64,000 nt of DNA from Strigamia acuminata (lineage: Eukaryota > Arthropoda > Chilopoda > Geophilomorpha > Linotaeniidae). The notes below the pieces were generated by a model that saw nothing but the letters and a program-made list of their open reading frames with translations, searched no databases and had not been told where the DNA came from. The translations under genes and the position numbers were made by a program. The stretch lies in the NCBI GenBank assembly GCA_949358305.1, contig OX442314.1:30861118-30925117 (forward strand). The letters are read 5' to 3'. Below are positions 10,501 through 19,086 of this stretch, in pieces. The first letter of the stretch is position 1, and each line of letters opens with the position of its first letter.

Positions 10501-11138
10501 AATTTTTTAAAAATTCAATAAAAATTTTTTAAAATTCAATATAATTTTTTTAAAATTCAATATAATTTTTTTAAAATTCAATATAATTTTTTAAAAACCA
10601 ATATATATGTTTTAAAAACCAATAGAAATTTTTTAAAAATTAATACGTGCCTTGAGGAACTCGCAAAACTCCAAGTGTAATACCACCGATAACATCCGCC
10701 AAAATATCCTGTTTCCAGTTATAATGTCTCAGCCAAACCAAAATTGGAATTCTCGCTTGAACGTATTTTCTAATTTGCGCCACAGTTATCACGGGTGTGT
10801 AGTCGCGAATATCAAAACCTGTTGTCAAGAGTTCATAAAATAATTAATCAATGGTTTTACCATATAAAATCAACTATTATTCATTATTTTACGGTAAGGT
10901 TCTTTGTCCACAAAATTATTTTCCAAGCGAAAACTATTCAACGTAAAAGCTTGCCTGTCAGGCACATGAAACGTCGGTTCTTCTCCCGGTTGCGTCCTGA
11001 AATACCCGGGCAGACCAGGAATCACTCCTGATTGATCACTTGCATCGACTACATTCAAAATGACTATAAATTTACGAAATTTTTAAATTAAATTAAATTA
11101 CCGCTCGAAGTTGCCTTGTGTACTGACGGTGTGTGCAT
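7588..11138 (-). CDS. SLC26-family anion transporter (sulfate permease/prestin type)
   Basis: A multi-exon gene for a plasma-membrane anion exchanger or channel with a C-terminal STAS domain. The 37-nt first exon (11102-11138, MHTPSVHKATSS) joins in phase 1 to about 10890-11055. Later exons give VIGGITLGVLRVPQ then AMAYALLAQVLPVYGLYT (helix 1-2 signature), GFTTGAACHVFTSQVPLLLG, LPPMELTIV-type helices, and at about 8965-9080 (ELFALGTANVFCSFFSSFPV) the family's conserved loop. The STAS domain lies in exons at about 8440-7588, with FIILDCSGCPYIDLSGLSTL as its core, and ends LMARNASMHYINKV. The intron 10281-10650 appears to use a GC donor (CAAG|GCACGT) because only that donor keeps frame. The gene lies head to head with CATSPER3. 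The SLC26 subtype is not resolved. Confidence 0.9.
10310..10640. repeat. Intronic tandem array, about 20-bp unit
   Basis: Imperfect repeats of aatcaatataaattttttaaa fill most of the SLC26 intron 10281-10650, with single-base variants. The array is confined to the intron. The open frame it creates on the plus strand (NFLKININFLKIN) is a by-product of the repeat. Confidence 0.9.
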
Positions 11139-11529
11139 TTCAACCGTTTATTCACGCAGCTGGAAATCGAATGTTTTGCTATGCAATATGCAATATGTAA
11201 TAACAATGGATTAAAGAATGCTTGAAAAAGCACACATTGAATGACACTATCAATAACAAAACCTAGAACCCGATAAATAACACCCGATGCGTACAACCAA
11301 AGTCCACACAAAATATTAAATATCGGCTCAAACAACGTGCTCAGCCAGACAATTCAACTATAAATAAAAAAAATAATTTCATTTACGTACTAGAATGTAT
11401 TTGTTTGATTTCATAGACGTAACAATGCACTTAGCACCTATTATTGCAAGAAATGACAAACAAAACAGCGCGAGCTCGATTATTTCCCACGTTTTGCTCG
11501 TTCGTCGCACGAATTAATATTAAAACAAG
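11139..11529. promoter_or_regulatory. Divergent promoter region between SLC26 and CATSPER3
   Basis: The start codons of the two genes are 391 bp apart and point away from each other, so this segment should hold both promoters and both 5' leaders. It is AT-rich, with cgagctcg near 11470 and no clear TATA box near either start. Any core-promoter assignment is inference. Confidence 0.5.
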
Positions 11530-13184
11530 ATGGGGTTTTTCGTGTCTGTACGTCGTATGTTTCGGCGTCCAGTCCGTAAAATCGACTACTGGATGGACGG
11601 CCTTGCCAACAAATACTTAAACATGATAACAACATCGACTTACTTCGAAATTGCTTGCATTTCCATTCTCGCCATTGACGCATTGAGCACGTGCATTTCA
11701 ATATCAAATAAACAAACCGACAACATGGGTAAACAAATAATAACAACATCAAGCAGAAAACTCATAAAATTACCTCCAAAAATCAGGTTACATGATCGTC
11801 ACCTGCATATTCTACGGCTTCTACATGATCGAATTCCTGCTCCGCTTCTGCGACGAGCTCGGGAGCGTCTGGCACAGTCGGATGAACTGCTTCGACTTCT
11901 TCATCCTGATTCTCATCTGTTTCCAACTGAGCGAAGGATTCATCAAAAACCCGCTGATGTATTACGCCCACCAATTGGTGAATTTGCGATTTCTTCGCCT
12001 CTTTCGTATTTCCAAACACGTGGAAGGTCTTGGATTGGTGACGCACGCTTTGATGGACACAATAGTCACGTACGCACTCAACGTCTTCATTTTGCTGCTC
12101 ATTTTCATCTTTTTGTTCGGCGTGATTGGCAAACATCTGTTCGGTTGGACTCAGAACGAGGCGCAGGATATGGAGAATTGGGGCAGTCTGGCTAAGACAT
12201 TTTTCCCGCTCTTTGCGTACACCACTATGGACGGATGGCGGTTTTTCCACGACATTCTGGAAGAAAAGGGGTTTGTTTACATGTCGAGGACGTTTGGAAT
12301 CGCGTTTATACTGATTGTCAGTTTTGTCATCATGACTTCACTACGGGCGATTGTAATTAGCAATATAAACAGAATGAAACAGGAGCTTATGGAGAAGATT
12401 GCGGTGGAAAATGAGCAGAGAATCTCGAGGAAACACGAGAAGTTTATTAAACAACAGCACGAAATAGTCAATGAAATGATCAGGCGACAGGTTGCAGTAA
12501 GGGAAATGTCCAATTTGTTTTATTCTTGCATAAAATTGGTTTTTATTGGTTTTTTATTAGTTTAGATTGTGTTTTAATTGGTTTTTGTTGTTTTTTATTG
12601 TGTTTTATTGTGTTTTACATGTTTTTATTGTGTTTTATATGTTTTTATTGTGTTTTATATGTTTTTATCGTGTTTTATATGTTTTTATTGTGTTTTATAT
12701 GTTTTTATTGTGTTTTATATGTTTTTATTGTGTTTTATATGTTTTTATTGTGTTTTATATGTTTTTATTGTGTTTTATATGTTTTTATCGTGTTTTATAT
12801 GTTTTTATTGTGTTTTATATGTTTTTATTGTGTTTTATATGTTTTTATTGTGTTTTATATGTTTTTATTGTGTTTTATATGTTTTTATTGTGTTTTTGTT
12901 TTTTTCAGGGGGAATCGGATACTTTTGAGAAATTGTCTAAAACGTTTATCCAAGAGGAGCTGTCGCACAACGATATAGTCATCTGGCGAGACATGTGTGG
13001 ATGGCCTTTGTGGATTTTTAGTTTATTTCAGACTTTGGATTACGAAGATACTGTATCGTACCGTTTACAGCAATTTCATTACGAGATGGGAACAGTGTTG
13101 CTTAGATTGCTCGAAACGGGCGAAGAATTGGGACCGTTGGTTCATCCTCCCAAGCTGTCACGCACTCGTGTTCCTCACCGATGA
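11530..13184 (+). CDS. CATSPER3: CatSper pore-forming subunit 3 (sperm calcium channel)
   Basis: Three exons: 11530-11728, 11787-12496 and 12909-13184, joined in frame by GT-AG introns, giving about 394 residues, close to vertebrate CATSPER3. It is a six-transmembrane voltage-gated calcium-channel subunit of the sperm flagellum. S4 has arginines at three-residue spacing (LRFLRLFR). The pore loop is FFPLFAYTTMDGW, with the TxDxW motif typical of CatSper subunits. A basic, glutamine-rich C-terminal coiled region (KQQHEIVNEMIRRQ) is followed by LFQTLDYEDTVSYRLQQFHY, which fits the C-terminus of subunit 3 rather than 1, 2 or 4. S4-S6 lie in exon 2. AATAAA follows the stop (about 13191). The second intron is almost wholly a minisatellite. 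Family is very sure; subunit assignment is fairly sure. Confidence 0.92.
12548..12900 (+). repeat. Minisatellite of 20-bp units in CATSPER3 intron 2
   Basis: About 17 near-identical units of tgttttatatgtttttattg run head to tail, with occasional T-to-C changes (tttttatcg). The array reaches within 10 bases of the splice acceptor tttttttcag and supplies its pyrimidine tract. All three plus frames are open through the array (CFYCVLYVFIVFYMF-like) and should not be read as protein. Confidence 0.97.
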
Positions 13185-13531
13185 ACCGAATTAATAAAGT
13201 TATAAAATGAAGTTCCCATTTTCGTTTTATTTAATTATTTATTTTGTTGTAATGAAAAAAGTCAAGCAGAGAGTTACTGTTGGGCGACCAAAAGTCATTA
13301 ACTTACCATAATTGTTAATGCATGATGCTGACTTGTGAGCAAACCCTTACAATTGGAAAACTTGTTCAGGTAAGATAAAACCACATTAAACAATACTGGC
13401 AAAGGACGCGATATAGGTAATAAACTTCCTGCATAAACCTATGGCACGCCAGACTCCAGTAGAGTTTCTTTGGTTGGTTGAATTTTTTATTGTTTATAAA
13501 TACGTAAGAAGAATTTAAAATATAATCTAGA
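13185..13531. other. Intergenic, no gene seen
   Basis: 3' flank of CATSPER3, with AT-rich unique sequence after the polyadenylation signal. No exon, RNA gene or repeat with clear boundaries is visible. Confidence 0.5.
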
Positions 13532-13664
13532 GGAACCTTTTATAACTTAAGCATTGAATAGCAGCCATTGTTTTGGAGTACTAATAAAAATAAATGCCCC
13601 ATTAATGAAAAGGATAAAGGTTTTTACGATATCAAATGTCTTCGTCTCAATCAGTTGTTATGAC
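13532..13664 (+). promoter_or_regulatory. Conserved upstream block of cysteine-rich gene copy 1
   Basis: The block ctagaggaaccttttat, then gcagccattgttttgg, then ctaataaaaataaa occurs upstream of this start. It recurs at about 15324, 16579 and, shortened, 18977 before the other three copies. It was duplicated with the genes and probably contains their promoter and 5' leader. No TATA box stands out within it. Confidence 0.6.
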
Positions 13665-14764
13665 ATGAAATTATTTTTCCTTTGTTTCCTTTTGGTTTTT
13701 ACATATTGCGATTGCAAAAAGGCTGCACAAAGCGAAGCCAGCATTCTATCCGATTTAAGGGTAAATTGGGCCCATGTGGCTACTTGTGAACACACGTATG
13801 CCATCTGTGAAAATCATTTCGTCAAAGGCACTTTTAAACTTGTTCAACCTAAAATAGCCATTACAAAGTGTGTGATTATGTCGTCGCGCCAATTTCGTAG
13901 CTGATCATTTTGTCGGAGTTGGCGGAAGAAGAGTTAGTATATCCGATGAAGGTAGAGATGTTGGTTAATGATGCTTTGCAAGGTAGTGTGGCGAAACAAT
14001 CTGGAGACAAAATGATCTGGAGACAAAATAATCTGGAGACGAAATGATCGGCGACGAAATGACCGGTAAAATTAGCACAAAATAAACTAACCAGTTTTTC
14101 CATAGGAAGCCGAAGAAAGGATCAAAAGGTGGCGGGAAAAAAAAAGACAAGAAACCAAACAGCAGGATACTAACTGGTCGGCGACTAACTGAACAGCGAC
14201 TCCATGAACAACCACTACCTGTACAGCGACTACATGAACAGCGACTACATGAACAGCGACTACATGAACAGCGACTGCATGAACAGCGATTGCATGACCA
14301 ACGATTGCATGAACAGCGACTAAATGAACAGCAACTGCATAAACAACGACCAAATGAACGGAGATCAAATGACCAACAATTAAACGACAATCGACTAAAG
14401 GCGCAGCAACTAAATGACCAGCGAATAACTAACCATCGAATAAAGGAGGAGCGACGAAATGGCCTAAAAGGCCGAAGTGCTCCGAAACAAACGTGGGAGG
14501 AGTTTTACCCTATATGTACGAGACAATACTCAGGTGGTAGTTTGATATTTTGTGGTAAGTTCAATTCGCACACTTTAAATAATTTGAACGAAAATTGAAA
14601 CTGGGCACAATAACATTGTAATGATCTATTCTATATTGTTTATTGCAGAAACGAAAGAGCAACTGCTGAAAAACATCTGCAAATATCTAACATGCTTTAA
14701 TCGAAGTGTAATAGAAACAACAAAATTCACTTATAAAGATGAAAGCTGCACATGTATTACTTAA
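13665..14764 (+). CDS. Secreted cysteine-rich protein, copy 1, with pentapeptide-repeat insertion
   Basis: A signal peptide (MKLFFLCFLLVFTYCDC) is followed by the family's first domain half (DLRVNWAHVATCEHTYAICE). Family similarity stops near 13850 and resumes near 14475 at APKQTWEEFYPICT. It continues to the shared phase-1 donor (exon end 14554) and a last exon 14649-14764 (KEQLLKNICKYLTCF, ending CTCIT). The intervening 620 bp include a Lys-rich stretch and tandem HEQRL pentapeptides in the same frame as the downstream family sequence. A weak donor at about 13869 (AA|GTGTGT) and an acceptor at 14105 (tttttccatag) would join the parts in frame, so this may be a live variant. Without that splice the copy stops at 13904 and is broken. 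Confidence 0.55.
14170..14450 (+). repeat. 15-bp minisatellite encoding HEQRL repeats
   Basis: Tandem units of gaacagcgactacat, degenerating towards the right (gaccaacaattaaacgac and similar). The length is a multiple of three, so the plus frame stays open and reads (HEQRL)n. It is preceded at 14000-14070 by a separate short array on tctggagacaaaatga. Both lie inside the insertion that splits the first cysteine-rich gene copy. Confidence 0.9.
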
Positions 14765-15323
14765 GAGTTCAGCTGCTGAAAAAGGAGCCAAAGCTCCTTA
14801 GTTTGTCGCATAGACCAACAAACTGAAACAAGAAGTAATTAAACATTTCTTTATATTCCTATTTATTTTCTTATTAAGAATAAAAGCTACATCTTTTTCC
14901 ATGGTTGCCCAAACAACCAAAAAGAGAAGACGTTTGTTATATCATGTTCAAACCAAACCGGGTTTTTAGTAGCAACAGGTTTTAGGAACACCTCACTACA
15001 ATGGCTGCCAACATGGTAAGTAAACAACACCAATCATGGATCTAGATCCGCAGCTTCAGATGAGATCCAAAACCTTGGTGTGAACAGTGTATAAAAGCTG
15101 CTGTCAGACCACCAATGAGGACATTGACTGAATCGTTGTTTCTTCCTTTATGTACCCAGTTTTAGTTTAAATATAAGAAAAATACAAATGTAAATACACT
15201 TTTTACAATAAACTATACAAATAAGTAATTCTAATTGATAAAACGACTAGTTTTGATTCATAACTAAAGTAATTGCATGTTTTATTGTTCATAAACATTG
15301 TTAAACGATTTTAAATGTAACCT
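14765..15323. other. Intergenic between cysteine-rich copies 1 and 2
   Basis: A polyadenylation-like AATAAA lies near 14879. The remainder is unique AT-rich sequence without a supported exon or mobile element. The next copy's shared upstream block starts at about 15324. Confidence 0.5.
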
Positions 15324-15463
15324 AGAGGAACCTTTTATCACTTAGGCGTAGAATGTAGCCATTGTTTTGGAAAACTAATAAAAAATAAAGACAACATTAA
15401 TGAAGAGGATACACTTTCTTACAGCTTTTTACAATATCCAAGTCTTTAATCAGCAGCTATAAA

Positions 15464-15878
15464 ATGAAATTGTTTTTTCTTTGTTTCGTTACGCTTTTAT
15501 CTTACGGCTATTGCACCACGAATGAAAGAGTTGCAGAGTTGAAAAGAAATTGGTCGTTTGTAGCGGCTTGTCAATACACAAAAGCCATCTGTTTACGTGA
15601 TTTCACCGACGGGAACTTTCATGGTAACAATCCAAAAACCAAGTGGGTTAACTTCTACCCTAGATGTATGAAGAAATCCGTAGGAAAGGCGAGCTGGGCA
15701 TTTTGTAGTAAGTTCAATTCCCACTTTTTAAATTACCGGACTTTCACGATTTGTTACAGAAACGGAAGAGCAGCTGCAGAAAAATGTCTGCAAATATATA
15801 ACATGCTTTATTAGGAATGAACAGAAGAGAACCCAATACTCGTTTACGTATCGAAAAGGAGTCTGCAAATGCATTTAA
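15464..15878 (+). CDS. Secreted cysteine-rich protein, copy 2 (intact)
   Basis: This is the reference copy of the family. Exon 1 (15464-15707) and exon 2 (15760-15878) join in phase 1 across a 52-bp intron (TGTA|GTAAGT to TTACAG|AAAC), giving 120 residues. A signal peptide MKLFFLCFVTLLSYGYC precedes a mature chain with eight cysteines (contexts VAAC, AIC, PRC, AFC, NVC, ITC, GVC, KC), suggesting four disulfides. Basic residues are frequent. It is secreted, small and disulfide-rich, like many effector, antimicrobial, salivary or reproductive peptides, but I recognise no family and claim no function. The upstream block at about 15324-15400 is shared with its paralogues. Confidence 0.8.
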
Positions 15879-16149
15879 TTAAGAATTCGGCTGCTAAAAA
15901 AGCTGCCAAAGCTTTTTATTTTTCACGTAACAGCAATTAAACCAAGACGTTTCTTATTATAAATTTTTTTCTTTATAAAAATAAAATCTAAATTTTTTTA
16001 TTAGTGGCTTAACCGCAACGAAAAAGCCGTTAATTAGCACATTCATCTCAATTACCATGTGGCGGTGGCCAGTTGGTTACACATTAAGTTCACAATAAAA
16101 ATAAAAATAAGAATTGAGGTATATTTGTCAATAATTGGGGTAAATATGC

Positions 16150-16445
16150 GCCGGGCGAATTTCTTTTTTTCCACATTATCACTACAGATCATCCGCCCAT
16201 TACCGATCGCCAGACATTGCTAGCGATCATCACACATGATCATCCCGTGTTCTTGGTTTTTTTTTTTTTTTCTTGACCCCCTGCGGACCTCACCTTAACT
16301 GGTTTTTTTAATGTGATGGGAATTTAGCACTTATTGACTAGGGATAAGTCTGGGGAAAATTATGATTATCATTGGCAATGTCTGGCGATCGGTAATGGTC
16401 GGATGACCGGTAGTGATGATGTGGAAAAAAAGAAATGCGCCCGGC
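16150..16445. mobile_element. Fold-back MITE with about 80-bp terminal inverted repeats
   Basis: The left end gccgggcgaatttctttttt and the right end (complement of gccgggcgcatttctttttt) pair over about 80 bp with scattered mismatches, including accgatcgccagacattg. The centre has a poly-T run and unique sequence. There is no coding capacity. The target duplication is not clear. More GC-rich gcccggc motifs follow to 16490. Confidence 0.85.
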
Positions 16446-16726
16446 ACTAAAACAAGCCCGGCGTCTTAATGAACCCGGGCGTTTAACGAGGCGATATGGT
16501 ATTCATACTATGAATAGTTTCTTTGGTTTATTGCATATTTTATCTTTCATAAATATTGTGAACAATTTTAAATGTAATCTAGAGGAACCTTTGATTACTA
16601 ATTAGGCAAAGAATGTAGCCATTGTTTTGGGAAGCTAATAAAAAATGAAAACAACATTAATGAAAATGATACACTTTCATATAGGTAGCTTTCTGCAATA
16701 TCCAAGTCTTTAATCAGCTGTTAAAA

Positions 16727-17155
16727 ATGAATTTATTTTTTCTTTGTTTCGTTACGCTTTTATCTTACGGCTATTGCGCCAAAAATGATGTTGCAGAGGT
16801 GAAAAAAATTGGAAGTTAATAGAGGCTTGTCAACAGAATGACAACGACTGCCTATATGATTTCAACACAGGGGTCGCTTATGGTCGCTATGCAAGAGATA
16901 CCAATTGGCCTAATTTTCACAAGAAATGCATGGAAAAATCTGCTACAAAGGCGAGCTCAAGTTTTTGTAGTAAGTTCAATTCCCACTTATTTAATTATCG
17001 TACTTTCATTTCTCGCACATTCACAATTTCTTACAGAAACGAGAGAGGACATGCTGAAAAATGTCTGCAAATATATCACATGCTTTGCTAATATTAAAAT
17101 TGTGAAATCTGTATACCCGTTTACGTATAAAAGTGGAATCTGTACATGCGTTTAA
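16727..17155 (+). pseudogene. Secreted cysteine-rich protein, copy 3 (frameshifted)
   Basis: Exon 1 (16727-16969) starts with the family signal peptide MNLFFLCFVTLLSYGYC. It loses one base near 16800-16815 relative to copy 2 and runs into stops (TAATAG) soon after. The rest of exon 1, the phase-1 donor and exon 2 (17037-17155, ending SGICTCV) remain well conserved, including the cysteines. The lesion is therefore recent, or a sequencing error. The upstream block is present at about 16579. Confidence 0.75.
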
Positions 17156-17355
17156 TTAATTAATTTAACCAAGACGTTTCTGATAATACATTTTTTCTTC
17201 ATAAAAATAAAATCTAAATTTTTCATTGTTGGCCTAACCACAACCAAAAAACAAGTGTACAACATTTGCAAATAAATGTGGTTAACTTATGGCTTGTCTA
17301 ATTTTTAAATAAATAAATAGGACCTTCAAAGAAAAAACACCAGGGGTATGACTAC

Positions 17356-18363
17356 TATATAAAGGCTACGAAGAGAGCCAATCCTCAGTCTAATTTTTAT
17401 TAGGCCCTTTTTTGCGTGTTTGTGTAGGTTTTTCATCGTTTTTTGCATATCAATTCGCACTTTTTTATGACGAGAGTCGACCAACCCAAGAAAGGGCTTC
17501 CATCGACGTCTAAATCGAAGCAGACGTCAGCCGGACCTTTGCCTGTGCCCGAACTGGCAACGCAGGTCCAAACGGCCGCCATTACGACCGATTTGACTGT
17601 GGAAGCCCTTGCTGTTTTTTTTTTGAAAGAGTTAGACCTTCAATCCTTGATCCAAAGAGGTCTACAAGACTTCTGCAAGTCTTCCAACCTACTGCCGTCC
17701 GGTTCTGCAATGTGCCAAGACGGGCTGCACAAGAGCTATCTTAACAACAAGAAAACAAAATTTTCGCCTTTCTTGCCTAATTCTGGCATGTTTGCAAAGA
17801 ATTCGGTTGGCTTTATCTCCAACGAGGATAGTTCTTATCACACCAATTTGGCCAGCAAGTTAAAGTCGGTTTCAGGTAAGCCCCTCTTTGAATACATTGC
17901 ACCAAAATCCTAAAATTTTCTATTTTGTCTTTAGATAATCTGGTCCTTCTCTTCACAGGTCCCGGTCATTCTCCCAAATCTGGCGAGTCTTATCTTGCTG
18001 AATCCAGTGGGGTACCCTCACCCATTGATAGTACAGGGATTCCTCCAGTTAGCGGCCTGGCATCTATCCTCACTTCTCTTCGAAAGGATGGAATTTTAGA
18101 GGAAACTTCCCGATTGGTGGGAGTGTCGAGGAAACCCTCCACCTTCAAGGTCTACGCAAACTGCTGAAAGTTCTGGTCTTCCTGGACAAAATTCAGGAAT
18201 TTGGAACCTTTTTGTTCATCTCCAATAATTCTAGCAACTTCCTTAGTTTTTTGTATTCGGAGGGCAAGTCTTATACTGCAATAAACTGCCATAGATCCAC
18301 TATCTCTCAATATATGCTTATCAATGGGGACCAAGATCTGGGATCTTACCCACTCATTTATTG
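17356..18363 (+). mobile_element. DIRS-type tyrosine-recombinase retroelement remnant
   Basis: A TATA-like tatataaag (17356) is followed by a gag-like frame from ATG 17467, with an intron donor at about 17874 (TTTCAG|GTAAGC) and acceptor at about 17934 (TTTAG). The second part reads LRKDGILEETSRLVGVSRKP and, after a stop and frame change, YSEGKSYTAINCHRSTIS. These are the N-terminal (core-binding) region of DIRS/Ngaro-type tyrosine recombinases. A TGA near 18165 and a frameshift near 18230 break it. Reverse transcriptase, RNase H and the recombinase catalytic domain are absent. Assignment rests on motif order. Confidence 0.7.
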
Positions 18364-18960
18364 AGTCATGAAAGGCATTTTAGCATCTAAACCCATCAGA
18401 AATTGTCGTTATTCTCACATTTGGCAACAGTAAACAACAGTAGAAAATATTTGTTTTACAGTAGTGCGATATACAGTATATACGTAGTGTTGTCTTTTTT
18501 GGCGACGATATTGCTGCAATTTTCCTGAAACTGTCAGTTATAAATACTGGCAATAAAGACGAAAATTGCTAATAAATCGACTTGTACTTAAGCATCATCA
18601 TTTTAACTTTGTGTTTGCAGGTACAGTCGTGGTCATAAAAATCGTCTCAGTCCAGCTTGAAGCACACCTGCAAAATGAGCGTTTTCAGCTGTTTCCACCA
18701 GGTATTGCAAAGACTCAGTGATATGCTGTGACATATTGACATTTAAATGATGTCACGATCACCTTCACTTCATGGGTTTAGATAACTGTGTGACATTATT
18801 AAAATGTCAATTTGTCACATCACATCCGTGAGTTTTTGCACAACATTACACAGTTGAGAAAGTAAAATGTTTCTAGTGTTCGCTCTCAAATCGGGCTTTA
18901 GTCCGTGAACAGTTTCTTCGGTTTATTGAATTTTTAATTCACCATAAATATTTGAAAGAC
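18364..18960. other. Intergenic, no gene seen
   Basis: Unique sequence between the retroelement remnant and cysteine-rich copy 4. It contains short palindrome-like patches (tatacagtatata near 18470; gtgacat/atgtcac around 18725-18800) but no supported exon. Confidence 0.45.
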
Positions 18961-19086
18961 AATTTCAAATGTAATCTAGATGAACCTTTTATCACTTAAG
19001 CATTGAATGAAGCCATAAAAATGAACACAACAAGGATATACACGATTTCAGATAAACTTTCTAGGGTATATACAATCGCCTTAAAA

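Noticed and set aside
11093-11335. 80-codon hydrophobic minus frame upstream of the SLC26 start
   Set aside because: The SLC26 first exon at 11102-11138 joins in a different frame; the hydrophobic frame has no splice support.
11783-12250. 155-codon minus frame opposite CATSPER3 exon 2
   Set aside because: Antisense shadow of a conserved channel exon with no motif of its own.
12526-13184. Three long overlapping plus frames with CFYCVLYVFIVFYMF repeats
   Set aside because: They read through the 20-bp minisatellite in the CATSPER3 intron; only the part after 12908 is coding.
13965-14390. Minus-strand frame with CSCSRCSCSRC repeats, resembling a cysteine-rich protein
   Set aside because: Antisense of the 15-bp minisatellite; the cysteines come from the repeat unit.
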